Below the pieces are notes generated by a model. It did no database searches and was not told the DNA's origin. It saw only the letters and a program-made list of their open reading frames with translations. The translations under genes and the position numbers were made by a program. A stretch of 64,000 nt of DNA from NCBI GenBank assembly GCA_940337035.1, contig OW679203.1, positions 73,237,061 to 73,301,060 of the forward strand, in the 5' to 3' direction. This DNA comes from Agriotes lineatus (taxonomy: Eukaryota; Arthropoda; Insecta; Coleoptera; Elateridae). Position 1 is the first letter of the stretch. Each line of letters starts with the position of its first letter. Below are positions 32,511 to 44,200 of the stretch, piece by piece.

Positions 32511-33517
32511 TTGGTGGCAGCTAACAACCCCTTAACTCGGTCGTTTATCCTTGCACCTCAGGAATGCCGAAAATACACCCTTAAAAACTTAGAATAAATT
32601 TTTTCACTTTTATAAAAATTTCAACACCTAAATTACATCTGCCAACCCTCAATCGGGCGGCAGACAACAAGGAATTACTTTCGTATTTCATCCCCCTAAC
32701 GTAAAAACAACCCCTAGGGGAAATTTCAGCACGAAGGAGCTTTTTGCAAGGAATTTTATCGGGTTAAATACTACAACCCCCATAAGGTATTATTCAAGTG
32801 AAGGAAAGTACATCGGAAGGATTACAGAGAGCGCCCAAATTAATATGTGCTTCTAACAATTTTACGCTTGCAGCTATTTAAATAATTTTATTTTTGTGCG
32901 ATTTTGTGTTTTTTTACGTTTTTTTTCTTTAGGAGCATCAAATTTGGTAGGTTTCTGTGTGCAACAAGACAGCAACAATAATTTCGAATTCAACGGTGTA
33001 CTAGTAATTAAAACAATTCGAACGCTCTACAAATAGTAACAAATATTAATCCCCAATACTGTGCAAACAGTAAAAAGAGGCTTCAAAAATTTGGTAGGCA
33101 AATAAAACAATTTTAAACAATTTTTTCTGCTAATAATCTGCAACAATTAGGGATAACAATCACAATAAATACAATTCCTGCATCATTTTTGCAATTAAAT
33201 ATCGTTTAAAACTTTGCCAAGGGTGGCACACATAGGCGTCGCATAAATAAAAGCAAACAAAAACTTGTAAAAATTATTATTATCAGGACAAATACGAAAG
33301 CAATAACGTAGGTAGTCATAAAGGCAATTATTTTACGCGTTTAACCGAAAAATAAGTTCACCATTTATAGTATTGGAAAAATTTCACAAATAGGTGCATA
33401 TATATGCGGATTTTTAAATAATCAGTGAGCACTTAAAGCTAAACATTTCGCAAATCATAAAGTAATTAGCGTAGAAAGGCTATATTTTCAAATATTTTAG
33501 GTCAAAATTTAAATAAA
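32511..33517 (+). other. Leader region of gypsy-2
   Basis: About 1 kb between LTR and gag without a meaningful frame. It starts with the presumed primer-binding site and is AT-rich. It probably contains the packaging signal, which is inference. Confidence 0.55.
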
Positions 33518-34640
33518 ATGGTATCGCACGCATCAGCCACGGAATTGCCGTCGGGTAATCAAGCAACATTACAACCATTTGTGACGCTAGGTATGATTGC
33601 GTCTACCGTGGAAAATTTTAGTGGCAAAAATAACATTAGGCAATACTTTGAAAAATTAGACCAACGAGGCATTTTAGACAATTGGTCGGATAGTACAAAA
33701 TTAAACATATTGAAATATAGGTTAACAGGGGATGCTTATAGTTATTTTAGAACCAACCAAGACCTCGACAGTTTGAGTTATAATGAGTTAAAGGAAAAAC
33801 TAATAGGCAAGTTTACACCAGCGAAAATACCGGGCGAAGCGCTCATACGGCTGGGTAAATGTTATCAAAAATACGACGAATCAATAGCTAATTATGTGTT
33901 GCGATTAAAAACGTTAGGCACAGAAATTTTAACAGACGATTTAAAACATGCGACGGACAGTGAAAAGCCTGGGCTAAGGAAGAAAAACGGGGAATTACTT
34001 TTGAATCAATTCCGAACAGGGGTACACAAAAACATTTTGAAACAGCTAGGTCCACTATTAATGCGAACCGAAAACGTAGATTTGGACAAAGCGGAACAAT
34101 TTGCCATTCAATTTGAATTATCAGACAAAATGTTTATAAATAAATATAATAATAATACAGTTTTTACAATGCGCGCAACACAAAGCAGAACTTGTTTTAA
34201 TTGCGGTCGTAAATAATCACATAGCAAAAATTGTTATTTGAAGTTTAGGCAACATCACCAAACAAGAAACAACGACTTCAGGTTTAGCACAGGGCGGAAC
34301 CAGCCAAATTTTTACAAGGCACAAAATAATGCAAATCCTAATGTTAGGTCGGAAAAATTTCAGGGATATGTTAACAATAACTTAGGCGGTCAAACCAATC
34401 GTAACAATAAAAGGGAACGCAATTTTTATAAGCCGCAAGGCGGGTCTAATGCAAGAAATCAAATGACAGGGCGACAGCAACCCCCTTATAACAATTACAC
34501 GGGAAATAACATAGGAAGGAACTCGCAACAACAAAATAACTTTCAACATTATAGAGGCACGCACAATAAGGGACAAGCAAATTATAATAATAGGCAACAT
34601 ATAACAAAATTTTTATGGGAATGGCGCAAACACTACTAGA
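33518..34640 (+). pseudogene. gag: Gag of gypsy-2, stop codon inside the zinc knuckle
   Basis: The ATG at 33518 opens 232 codons of capsid-like protein. Landmarks are NFSGKNN near the start, LKYRLTGDAYSYF and YVLRLKTLG. The frame reaches the CCHC zinc knuckle (CFNCGRK) and meets TAA at 34214, with the remaining His and Cys (SHSKNC) just after it in the same frame. The downstream region (34238-34639) is Asn, Gln, Arg and Gly-rich, typical of a nucleocapsid tail. Either the stop is a single-base lesion or it is read through; given the other damage, a lesion is more likely. Confidence 0.82.
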
Positions 34641-34643
34641 AAT

Positions 34644-36577
34644 TTGAATGCGACGGCCAACGCAAGGAATCACCAAGGAAATTTTAATAGGCGAGACCAG
34701 GGAAGACCTCGAAATAACATAAATACAGTAAGCAATTTAAACATGGCAGGGCTTCGTTTGCAACCCCCAAAACGGAGGCCAGGCAAAATTGTAAAACAAA
34801 AAATTCAGGCAAACAACACCTACTTCATCCCTCATTTAGGAAATAAAAATTCGCAAGGACACACCTTGCATAGTAAATTTATTAATAAACGGCATATACA
34901 CGCCATTCTATTGGATAATGGATCTGCAGTAACAATGTTAAAAGAAAAATTTTTCAACAATTGCAATATTATTTTAGAAGATTGACATTTATTTGCTAGG
35001 AATTTCAGGGCTGCAGTAAAGGCATTAGGAACTTCACAAGTAAAATTTAGCGTTTGGCCAAGGGATATAACACAAAAATTTTAAAGTTTATAATATGCAG
35101 GGATTGAATTGGGTGTTAGTACAGCAGGAATTTTAGGTCGCGATTGGCTAATTAAAAATAAAGCGGTTATAAATTATTACAACTGCACCCTAAAAGTATG
35201 GGGCAGGCAGTTACCAATTTTACGCCAATCCGAACTAGAGTGGAACAATTTAAATAAGGGGTACAACGTGAGGAATAACGAAATAGGTACGGAGGAGGGA
35301 TTAATTAGGAAAAATATCGATACACAAGAAGAAGACAACGCAAATATTTTAGAAGAAAGAAATCTAAGGGAAAATAGCTGGCAGGTACAAAAATTGAAGA
35401 AATTTCAGGGATTCCAGTCACCCCAGGTAGAAGGGAAAAAACGACGGAATACCCACAGAAGCTAAAGTTGGAAATTGTGGGTCTCAACCACCGAAAGAGG
35501 TTCGAGACGGAGGTTGCACTCAGCAACATTGCTCGCTCGTGGATAGTCCAGGAGGCGGAGCGACACAATCCAAGGGGACTCTCAAGAAAAAGCTGTAAGG
35601 GAACCTAATTCAGGATCCACAACTAGAGAAGCAGTAAGGAGGAAGAAGGCAAGTAAAACCAATAAAAAGATGGATGTCATACAGGCTGATCACCTAGACG
35701 CTATCTTAAACTCTTCAGCATGCGAGGAGGATATTGGAATGAACGCCGAAAAAGTCACAGAAAATGTGACAAAGAACTGGAGAAAAAGTCCAGTAGTGAA
35801 GCCGCGGTTCACATAAATAGAAATTCTAGAAGAAAGCATACAAAATGGAAATGCCAGAGAAGTAGGCAATATTTTTATCCACAGTGTTGGAGAATTAAGT
35901 GAAGATGAAGTAGAAAATGAAGACTTCCACACAAATTTCATGGAAAGGCAACGTATATACAGAGAAAACAAAGCTCTGGACCTGCAGCAAGAATACGAAA
36001 ATAAAGTAAAGAAGCAAAATTACAGAGGGATCCCAAAGAAGAAGCTAAGAAAAAGACGGAAGTAAACCTAAATATGGTAAGTACAAAGGTAACGAAAAAC
36101 AAAGAAGAATTCCAAGGAAGTAATAAAAAGGAACAGGTAAATTTGGTAAGTGAAAAAGCTTGTGTATCGAAGAAACAAAAAATTATACGAAGAAAAACAA
36201 AGAAGACGAAATCCCAGAAGTCAAGAATTTGGAGAACACGAAGGAATACGAAAATAAAATTAGTAGAAGATTTAATACTACCCCCCGTGCCGAAATAAAT
36301 TGCGAAACCAAAATATGAGTTTCAAAAATATTAAAAAGCAAGAAATTCTGCTAGAACCTACACCGACAGGAATAAACGGTGTATTTGCAGCAAGAACTCT
36401 AACGAAAAATAAGGAATGGTTAACAATAAAACTGGTCAACCTAAATAATAAGGAAGAAATTTTAAGGAAAAATACTACAGTGGCAAAAGCGGAAGAAAAT
36501 TTCAATGTCATAGAAAAGAAGGCAAATGCAAAGGAATATCCAGTTACAGCAATTAGAAATACCAAGAAGATTGGATT
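34644..36577 (+). pseudogene. Protease and basic linker region of gypsy-2
   Basis: A retropepsin-like stretch lies at about 34890-35180: the active site reads LDNGSAVTML where LDTGS or LDSGS is expected, and the second conserved part is ILGRDWL near 35130. TGA at 34983 separates the two parts. From about 35190 to 36577 there is a Lys/Glu/Asn-rich linker broken into short frames, ending just before the RT. The changed catalytic triplet would inactivate the protease even without the frame breaks. Confidence 0.72.
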
Positions 36578-38030
36578 ATGGAAAACTTCAACTTAGAACA
36601 CCTAGAAGAATACCCAAAAGGATTAATCTGCGAATTAATAGCGCGCTACAGCGACATCTTCTCGGACGGAGTAAATCTAACCACAGCGCACAACGTAAAA
36701 CACAAAATAATCGTGGAAAACGACCAACCAATAGCGAAGCGTCCGTACAGAGTTCCATTTCACCAAAGAGAAATATTAAGGAAGGAAATAGATAGGTTGT
36801 TAGAAGCAAAAATTATTAGGCCCATCAAGCTCACCATGGAGTGCACCAGTCATTTTAATCGTGAAAAAACAACCCAATGGAGAAGACAAAGTAAGGATGT
36901 GCGTGGACTACAGGGCCCTAAATGCTGTAACGAAGAACGACGTATATCCACTACCATTACTACAGGATGCGACGGATTATTTGGCAAATTCAACGTTATT
37001 TAGCGTTTTTGATGTAACTTCAGCTTATCACCAAATCGAAATGGAAGAAAATAGCATCAATATACAGGATTTTCAACACCTGACTCCCATTATGAATTTT
37101 TACGACTACCGTTCGGTTTGGCGAATTCGCCGATGACCTTTCAAAGGTTCATTTCGTTCACATTAGCAGGTTTAAACAGGGAACACTTGCTGGGTATATT
37201 TAGACGACATTTTGGTACATAATTCCCTAGGAGTAGAAGACCACATACAAAAACTAAGTGTAGTATTCGATAGGTTACGTGAGGCCAATATAAAACTAAA
37301 ACCAGATAAATGTAAATTTTTGACAACCGAAGTAAAATACTTAGGTCCTATAATTACGCAAAAAGGGATTAGACCGGATCCAGAAAAAAATTGAAGCAGT
37401 CAAAAACTTCCCATTACCAAAATCAGTTAAAAACATTAGAGAATTTTTAGGATTAGCAGGATGGTACAGAAAATTTATACCAAATTTTGCTCATATTTCA
37501 GCACCACTAACTAATTTAACAAAACAGGATGTAAAATTTCAATTAGGGAAAGAGGCACTAGAAGCCTTTGACAAATTAAAAAATGCAATCACTTCAGACA
37601 GTATTTTAGCTTATCCAGACTTTTCAAAACCTTTTATTTTAGCAACCGATGCCAGTAATTCAGGCATGGGAGCAATTTTGAGTCAAGATCACGACGGTTT
37701 CGAAAAACCGATAGCTTTTGCGAGTAAATCATTCAATAAAGCAGAAAAAAATTATACAGTTTCAGAAAAAGAACTGCTTGCAGCAATTTTTGGAATAAAA
37801 CAATTTCGATGCTACTTATATGGTAGAAAATTCACTTTAATTACGGATCATAGACCCTTGAAATGGCTTTTAACGGCAAACCATCAAAATTCGAGACTAG
37901 CTAGGTGGTCCTTACTATTAGGCGAATATAATTTTGAAATTATGCATAGGCCAGGTAAGCAACACGGAAATGCAGACGCATTAAGTAGAGTTTATGAAGA
38001 AAATTGTATTGAGGTAAAACATAACGAACA
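36578..38030 (+). pseudogene. pol: Reverse transcriptase and RNase H of gypsy-2, broken
   Basis: RT starts near 36660 (KHKI, AKRPYRVPFHQRE). It continues with CVDYRALNAVT (about 36898), FDVTSAYHQIE (about 37010), the catalytic YLDDIL (about 37197) and KYLGPIIT (about 37335). RNase H follows with LATDASNSGMGAILSQ (about 37640), TDHRPLKWL and NADALSR (about 37973), so its conserved Asp residues are retained. Frame breaks occur near 36830, 37060, 37130, 37200 and 37394, the last by one extra A in a run. Confidence 0.86.
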
Positions 38031-40173
38031 AAGTCAATGCATTTTAACGTTTGAAGAATTTTTGGAAGTAAACAAAAACTATAAAATATTAAGTGAAAAT
38101 GTCACGGAAAAAGAAGGGAACTTATTCACTTGTCCGGAACATTATGCGCTAGCACACTGCGTATCTCAAAATTGGGAAATGAGCAAAGGCATTGCTTTAG
38201 AATTCAAAAATATTTTTGGGTCAATTACCGAATTGCAGAATCAAAATAAATTAATAGGTGAAGTCGCAACGTTAAAACTACCAGAAAGAAACATTTATTA
38301 TCTAGTCACAAAATCTAAGCATTTTACGAAGCCAACGTATAAAACGTTATGGCACACTCTAATAAATTTAAGGAATTGCGTAATTGAAAATGGGGATAAA
38401 TTTTTAGCTATGCCACAAATAGCATGTGGACTCGACAAATTAAAATGGGATATAGTATACGAAATGATCAAATATATTTTTTATTACACGCCAATCACAG
38501 TCACAATTTATAAACTAAACCCAAATAACATTACAGTAAATATAATCAATCCAACGGAATCAGAATTAACTCCAGTTTGGGATAGAGAATTAATTAAAAA
38601 GGAACAAGAAAAGGACACTTTTTGCCAAAGTGTAAGAGAGCAAATCAATAACGATGCCGAAAATTCAAATTTTTACATAGACATCGAAGGGTTATTGTAT
38701 AAAAGTATGGGAAATACGGATTGTTTAGTAATTCCAAAATCATTTATAAGAAAGGTTATTCACGATTTTCACGATTTACCCATTTTTGGTCACCAAGGTC
38801 AACAAAAAACAATTTCGAATATTAAAACTAGATGTTTTTGGCCAAATATGAATCAATAAATTATTGACTACGTGAGCAAGTGCCACATCTGTAATCAAAG
38901 AAAAACATCACCACATGTAAAACCCGCACCTATTCAAAATTTTGCCGAAATTTCAAAACCATTTGAACGTTGTTCTATGGACATTACAGGTCCTTTTGTC
39001 AGTTCATTCAATGGAAACAAATATTTACTAACGTTTATAGATCACTTTTCTAAATATATTGAAATCATTCCGATTCAGGATCAAAAAGCTACCACAGTAG
39101 CGAAAGCCCTATTCACTAAGGTAATAGCACGTCACGGCACAATGCAAAAATTAATTTCAGATAGAGGCACAAACTTTTTATCACTAGTAATGAAAGAACT
39201 TCTAAAATTTTTAGGAATAAACCATTCACAAACAACAGCGTATCATGCGGCTAGTAATGGCGCCATTGAACGCATACATCGAGTTTTAAAAGACTTTTTA
39301 GCTATGCACATTAATCAAAAAGGTCAACAAGATTGGGACGAATGGATCCCATATTTTCAAATGGCACACAATTTTTGGACTCATTCATCCACAGGCTTCT
39401 CGCCATACTTTTTAATACATGGCCGAGACCCTGAATTACCAATGGATGATATTTTAAAACCACAATCAGTGAAATACAATGCAGACGAAAATTATGTGTC
39501 AGAATTAATGACAAAATTAAATGTTACCTTTAACTTAGTAAAAGAAAATTTAATGAAAGCAACAAAACAAAGGGAAGTTTAATATAATAAGAAAACAAAA
39601 GAAGTTAAATTACAAATAGGAGATTTGGTGTATTTATACGATCCTACGTCAAAAATAGGATTATCAAAAAAGTTAATGAAACCTTGGATAGGACCTTTTA
39701 GAATTATAGAACAAAAAGGCCCAGTAACTTTCAAAATTAAAGAATTATATAAAAATAAAGAACAAGTGGTGCACGCTAATAGGTTAAAGTTATGCAAAGG
39801 CTTTAACACAGATAAAATTTTAGAAATTCGACCAAATTCCTTACAATTTTCTCCGGACGAAGAAATTAATAATCCGTTAAACGACTGGGAGATAAGCGAG
39901 TCAGAGGTAAGTAGCGACGAAGAAAATTTTGACAATCCTACACCTAAAGACGTAAGCTTAAGATTATTACAAGGGTTAGACCAGTGTAGGGAAATACAAG
40001 ACAGGTTAGACAAAGAAAAGAAAAAGAGAAACTGGAGATTAGAGGTAAATCGACAAACCAGAAATCTAGTTTCTCAAAATCAACAAGCCATCGACGATTG
40101 GCAAAATTTAGGATCTGTCAATCAAGGCGGACTACGTCAGTCATCCAGGATCCGTAAGAGATCCGAACGTTAA
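38031..40173 (+). pseudogene. pol: Integrase of gypsy-2, with GPY/F-like C-terminus
   Basis: A linker follows RNase H. The zinc module is near 38770-38895 (HDLPIFGHQG, then CHIC) and contains a TAA at 38857. The catalytic core has D in MDITGPF (about 38978), D in SDRGTNF (about 39160) and E in NGAIERIHR (about 39265). TAA at 39580 separates the C-terminal part (39625-40173), where KPWIGPFRI and VHANRLKL form a GPY/F-like module. No chromodomain is seen. The integrase would insert the cDNA, but two stops make this copy inactive. Confidence 0.86.
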
Positions 40174-40547
40174 AAGATTAAAAGTCACTCCAAATTTTAT
40201 TCCCTGTGTGGAAAACGGGGTTTAGAATATTTCCACCGCTTCGGAGTCTAGCGGGTCGTAAAAGGCGACCAATAGACGTCCAAAAATAAGGAACGAATAA
40301 GAAAAAGCATAAAGTAATAAATAAATATAAAGTACGATGTTAGTACTTCAGATTGTTAACAATGATGGAATAAAAATAAATAAACATGTCTATGGTAAAT
40401 TTTTCAAGGTTAAGCTTAGTGCAAAGCACAATACGAAGATATTAAAACAATTTTCTTATTCGGTACCAAAACAATTAACAAATACTAACAATATTTTTAA
40501 AAGTAAAATATCAGGGTACAGTTACGTAAGGAAAAGTAAATAAGGGG
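40174..40547 (+). other. Start of the gypsy-2 3' tail
   Basis: Post-integrase sequence up to the BEL insertion. It has a 68-codon Lys/Asn-rich frame (40337-40543) that I do not recognise. The matching remainder of the tail continues at 49256. Confidence 0.5.
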
Positions 40548-41223
40548 TGAACAGATTCGCCTGGAGGCTGTAGAAATCAGGCGTCCGTTACGTTATTTTG
40601 CTGGTTCCATCCCTTATGTTAAGCGCAGAACTGAGACAGCAGTTTCCGCTTTAAGACAGCTTAGTCATGCCACTTAACGGGATGATAATTCGTCACTGTG
40701 TGAGATGCAGCCTCACATCCCTTAATTATTTATAGGCTTGGACCCACAGCGACGCAGTAAGTGAATCTAACAAGTAAATGCAGACTGGTTTATTACAAAA
40801 ATAATTGTTCTATATATACAAACAAATTTGCTTAGATCATAGTAATATACAAAGTTCATTTCTAATAACAGGTGCAATGTATTATATTCAGTAGGTTAAT
40901 TTACTAGTCTTGCAAAACAATACTCAGCGGTTTTGCTTCCGTGATATGATATGGACTCCATGAACTCGAGCGTCTTTTATGCTGAGCTGCGATTGTAGGC
41001 ATTTAAACCTTGTCACGGCCTTGCGTAATTGTGTACGCGAAGCCGTGTAAAAATGCTGAGCGGCGACTGCGAGGTGTTTAAACTTGACTGTGAGTAGGTC
41101 GCCGCGCTTGCATAATGCAATATTGCGTTTTTGGTGGCTTTTAACTTTTAGAATGTTTCGTAAAATTTAAATGAATAATTATAAATTTATATCTGGTTAA
41201 TCTGTTAAAGACAAGATTAAACA
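40548..41223 (-). repeat. 3' LTR of the BEL/Pao element
   Basis: On plus it runs TGAACAGATTCGCCTGG to AGACAAGATTAAACA. On the element's own strand it begins TGTTTAATC and ends CTGTTCA. It follows the coding stop by about 40 bp. Confidence 0.92.
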
Positions 41224-41262
41224 TATTGCCAATTTTAAGCCACAAAAAAGCAAACCGATAAA

Positions 41263-44200
41263 TTATATTGTTTCTTCGAGATTGAGCGTTTTGAGAGGAT
41301 ATTCTTCTGCCTGGGGTTGTGCGGGTGGTGGCTTCCTTCGTGTTATTCGTTGCCGAATGTAGTAGATAGCTCCTAGTAGGGCAGCGGTTCCCAAAAGGCT
41401 GCCTGTGACCCCAATAGACAGGTGAGAATGATGTCGGATGGCTTTCCAGGTGAAGTTTTTTATATGCTCCTGGAAATCTAACTGCGATGCTTGTAGGTCT
41501 TCGAAGTGGTCTGACTGAGTTAGTACAGGTTCCTCTGCGATTTCTGAAAATGAGTTTGTTGTGATTGGGTTGGTAATATTGATACTGATAGCCTTGGAGT
41601 ATCCAGCCAGGATCTTGTATTTTCTGTTGTGCCTTGGGGTTAATGTATTCCTCGCAGTTTGGATGATGCAATCCGATGAAATTTGAATGACACCTGTAGT
41701 GTTGACGGTGACTTCTTCCCTGTTTCCACTACAAGTGATTGCTATGCGGGTTGGTTTACTGACTACAAATAGCCAGGTGTTTTCCATGTACAATTGTTTC
41801 CAAATAATGGACTGGATGCGATGTCTTCGTAGGAGACATTGACTGGTTTCTACTCGGTGATATATATCGTCAATGATGCAGTTTGGGTTGTTTTCAATTC
41901 CTTTAACTACCGTTGGACTGCAAACATAGGTAGTGGGAGAAATTTGTAGCTCTTCTTTGAATTCTTCATCTGTTTCGTGGAAGTACATTTGTAGGTTGTA
42001 ATCCACAGCGAAGATTCCTTTCGGCACATCGATCATCCAGTAGGATCCATTGCTGATTTGGAGAGGAATTGGTGTCACTTTAATTAAGGAGTATTCCGTT
42101 TTTTCCACTATGATGAAATACCCTTGGACGTTGATGTAGATGTCGTCATGCCCAATGTCAACCTTTAGAATTGGCGTTGGTAATATCTCCAAATTTGGTG
42201 AAAGTTTACTGGTTGCATTAGCGAGGATCTGTTTAATTTGAGCAGGTGTTATTAGCTCGTACAGATTACCTTGCTGAAAGTGAACGTTTAAGATGTGAAT
42301 ATGGTAGTTGCACAGTTCACTAATTACATTTGTGGCGACTTGGTACACACTGATGATGTGAATATTTAGTCGGTTGGAGTCGGTTGCTTTATACCATTTG
42401 TCCATGTTGTTAATGGCCCGGATTCCTTGGTTTAATTTTTCTTGGAAATGTTCCAGCTTCTTGTCGATTCGTTCTTCGGTTTCATTAAACCTGGAAAGTG
42501 CTGATAGCAAGAATTTGGATTGTTGACTGTCCATTTTTATTAGTTCCTGTTGATTCTTGTCTAGCCTGTCTATATCTTGATAGACTTCATCGTTGACTCC
42601 AAAAATTGATGTTAATACTGTGCCAAGGACTCCTCTTTTTTCTCGTCTTGTTATTATTTCTTCCATACCATCTCTAATCCATTCCATTTGCTTTTTCTGT
42701 TCCAGAAGATGATGCACCAGTGTCTTGCATAATGTGTCTTCGGACAGTTCTTTTGCAGAGTCGCAGAGATTGTCGAATTTGTCTACCATGTCTGTGACTG
42801 TTTCGAAGTCTTCTTCGATCTTCCCCCTCTCGAACTGGATTTCGATCCGGAATGTTCCTCTCTCAATCTTCCCGTGTCCAATGTGTTCTACATAGTACCC
42901 GCTGTCTGGTTTTTGGATATTAAATTCTGCTTTACTTAATGTATTGGTGGTAAGAAGGGTAAAGATGAGTAACAGCAGTTTCCATTTGGACGCGACAGAT
43001 TTCCTTGGTGCTGGGGATGATCGTGTCTGGATAATGTTAGTTGAAATTTTATCTTCTGCCTCTGGTTCCTGCGATTCCTCGGTAGTTGCTGGTAATGGAA
43101 TGATGCTGCCTATGGATCGTTTTAGCTGATGTCCTCCTGATTTCTGGAGCGTCACTACTCGTACTGATCCATCGGCTGCTGGATGAGTTGCAGTGACTCT
43201 TGCTAAAGGCCACTTACTAGGATTGATACTATCTTCTTTGATTAACACTAAATCTCCAACTTTAGTGTTCTCCAATGGTTTCTTCCATTTGTTTCGTTGC
43301 TGTAATCCATGAAGGTAGTCCGAGCTCCATGATTTCCAAAAATCTTGCTTGATCTTTTGGATTATCCTCCAACGATTCGATAGATTTGAAGATATTGGAG
43401 TGTTGATTGGGTCTGGTGGCGATATGATTTCCCTCCCTATTAGGAAATGGCCTGGCGTCAGAGCAGTTGTGTCCTCAATATCGTTGCCTTGTGGACATAG
43501 AGGACGTGAGTTTAGGCAGGCCTCAATTTGGCAGAGAAGAGTTGTTAACTCTTCAAAGGTGAGAGTAGCGTGGCCAATAGTTCTCTTCAGATGATGCTTC
43601 ATTGATTTTACCCCTGCTTCCCATATCCCTCCGAAGTGAGGGGCTATTGGAGGGATGAAGTGCCATTGGGTACCACCGGTTGCTAAGGTTTCTTGGACAA
43701 CTGGGCCTTCAATTGTTTGGCGGGTTTCCTTGTCCAACACTTTTCTTGCGCCAACAAAGTTTGTTCCGTTGTCGCTGTATAGGTGTGCACAGCGTCCTCT
43801 TCGGGCAGTAAACCTCCTGAAGACTGCTAGGAAGCTGTTGGTTGTCATGTCGCTGACGGCCTCTAGGTGAATTGCCTTGGTTGATAGACAGACAAAAACA
43901 GCAATGTACCCTTTGTGCGAAGAATGCCCTCTTCCCTTGGATGTTCGGATCTGTATTGGGCCGGCGTAGTCCACTCCGGAATGGAAGAATGGAGGAGTTG
44001 AATTCACTCTGGTTGATGGAAGATTTCCCATCAGTTGCTGTGCTGCCTCTGCTTTGTATCGTAGACATCGGAAACACTTCTGGATGCTGGAGCTGACTGC
44101 TTTCTTCGCGTTGATGATCCAATATTTTCTTCGGATATATGAGAGAGTGAGTTGGGTGCCACCGTGCAGCGTGCGTAGATGCGCCTCTTGGATTATTAGT

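Noticed and set aside
43709..44122. 137-codon minus-strand frame inside the BEL element
   Set aside because: Overlaps the integrase frame of the same element in another phase.
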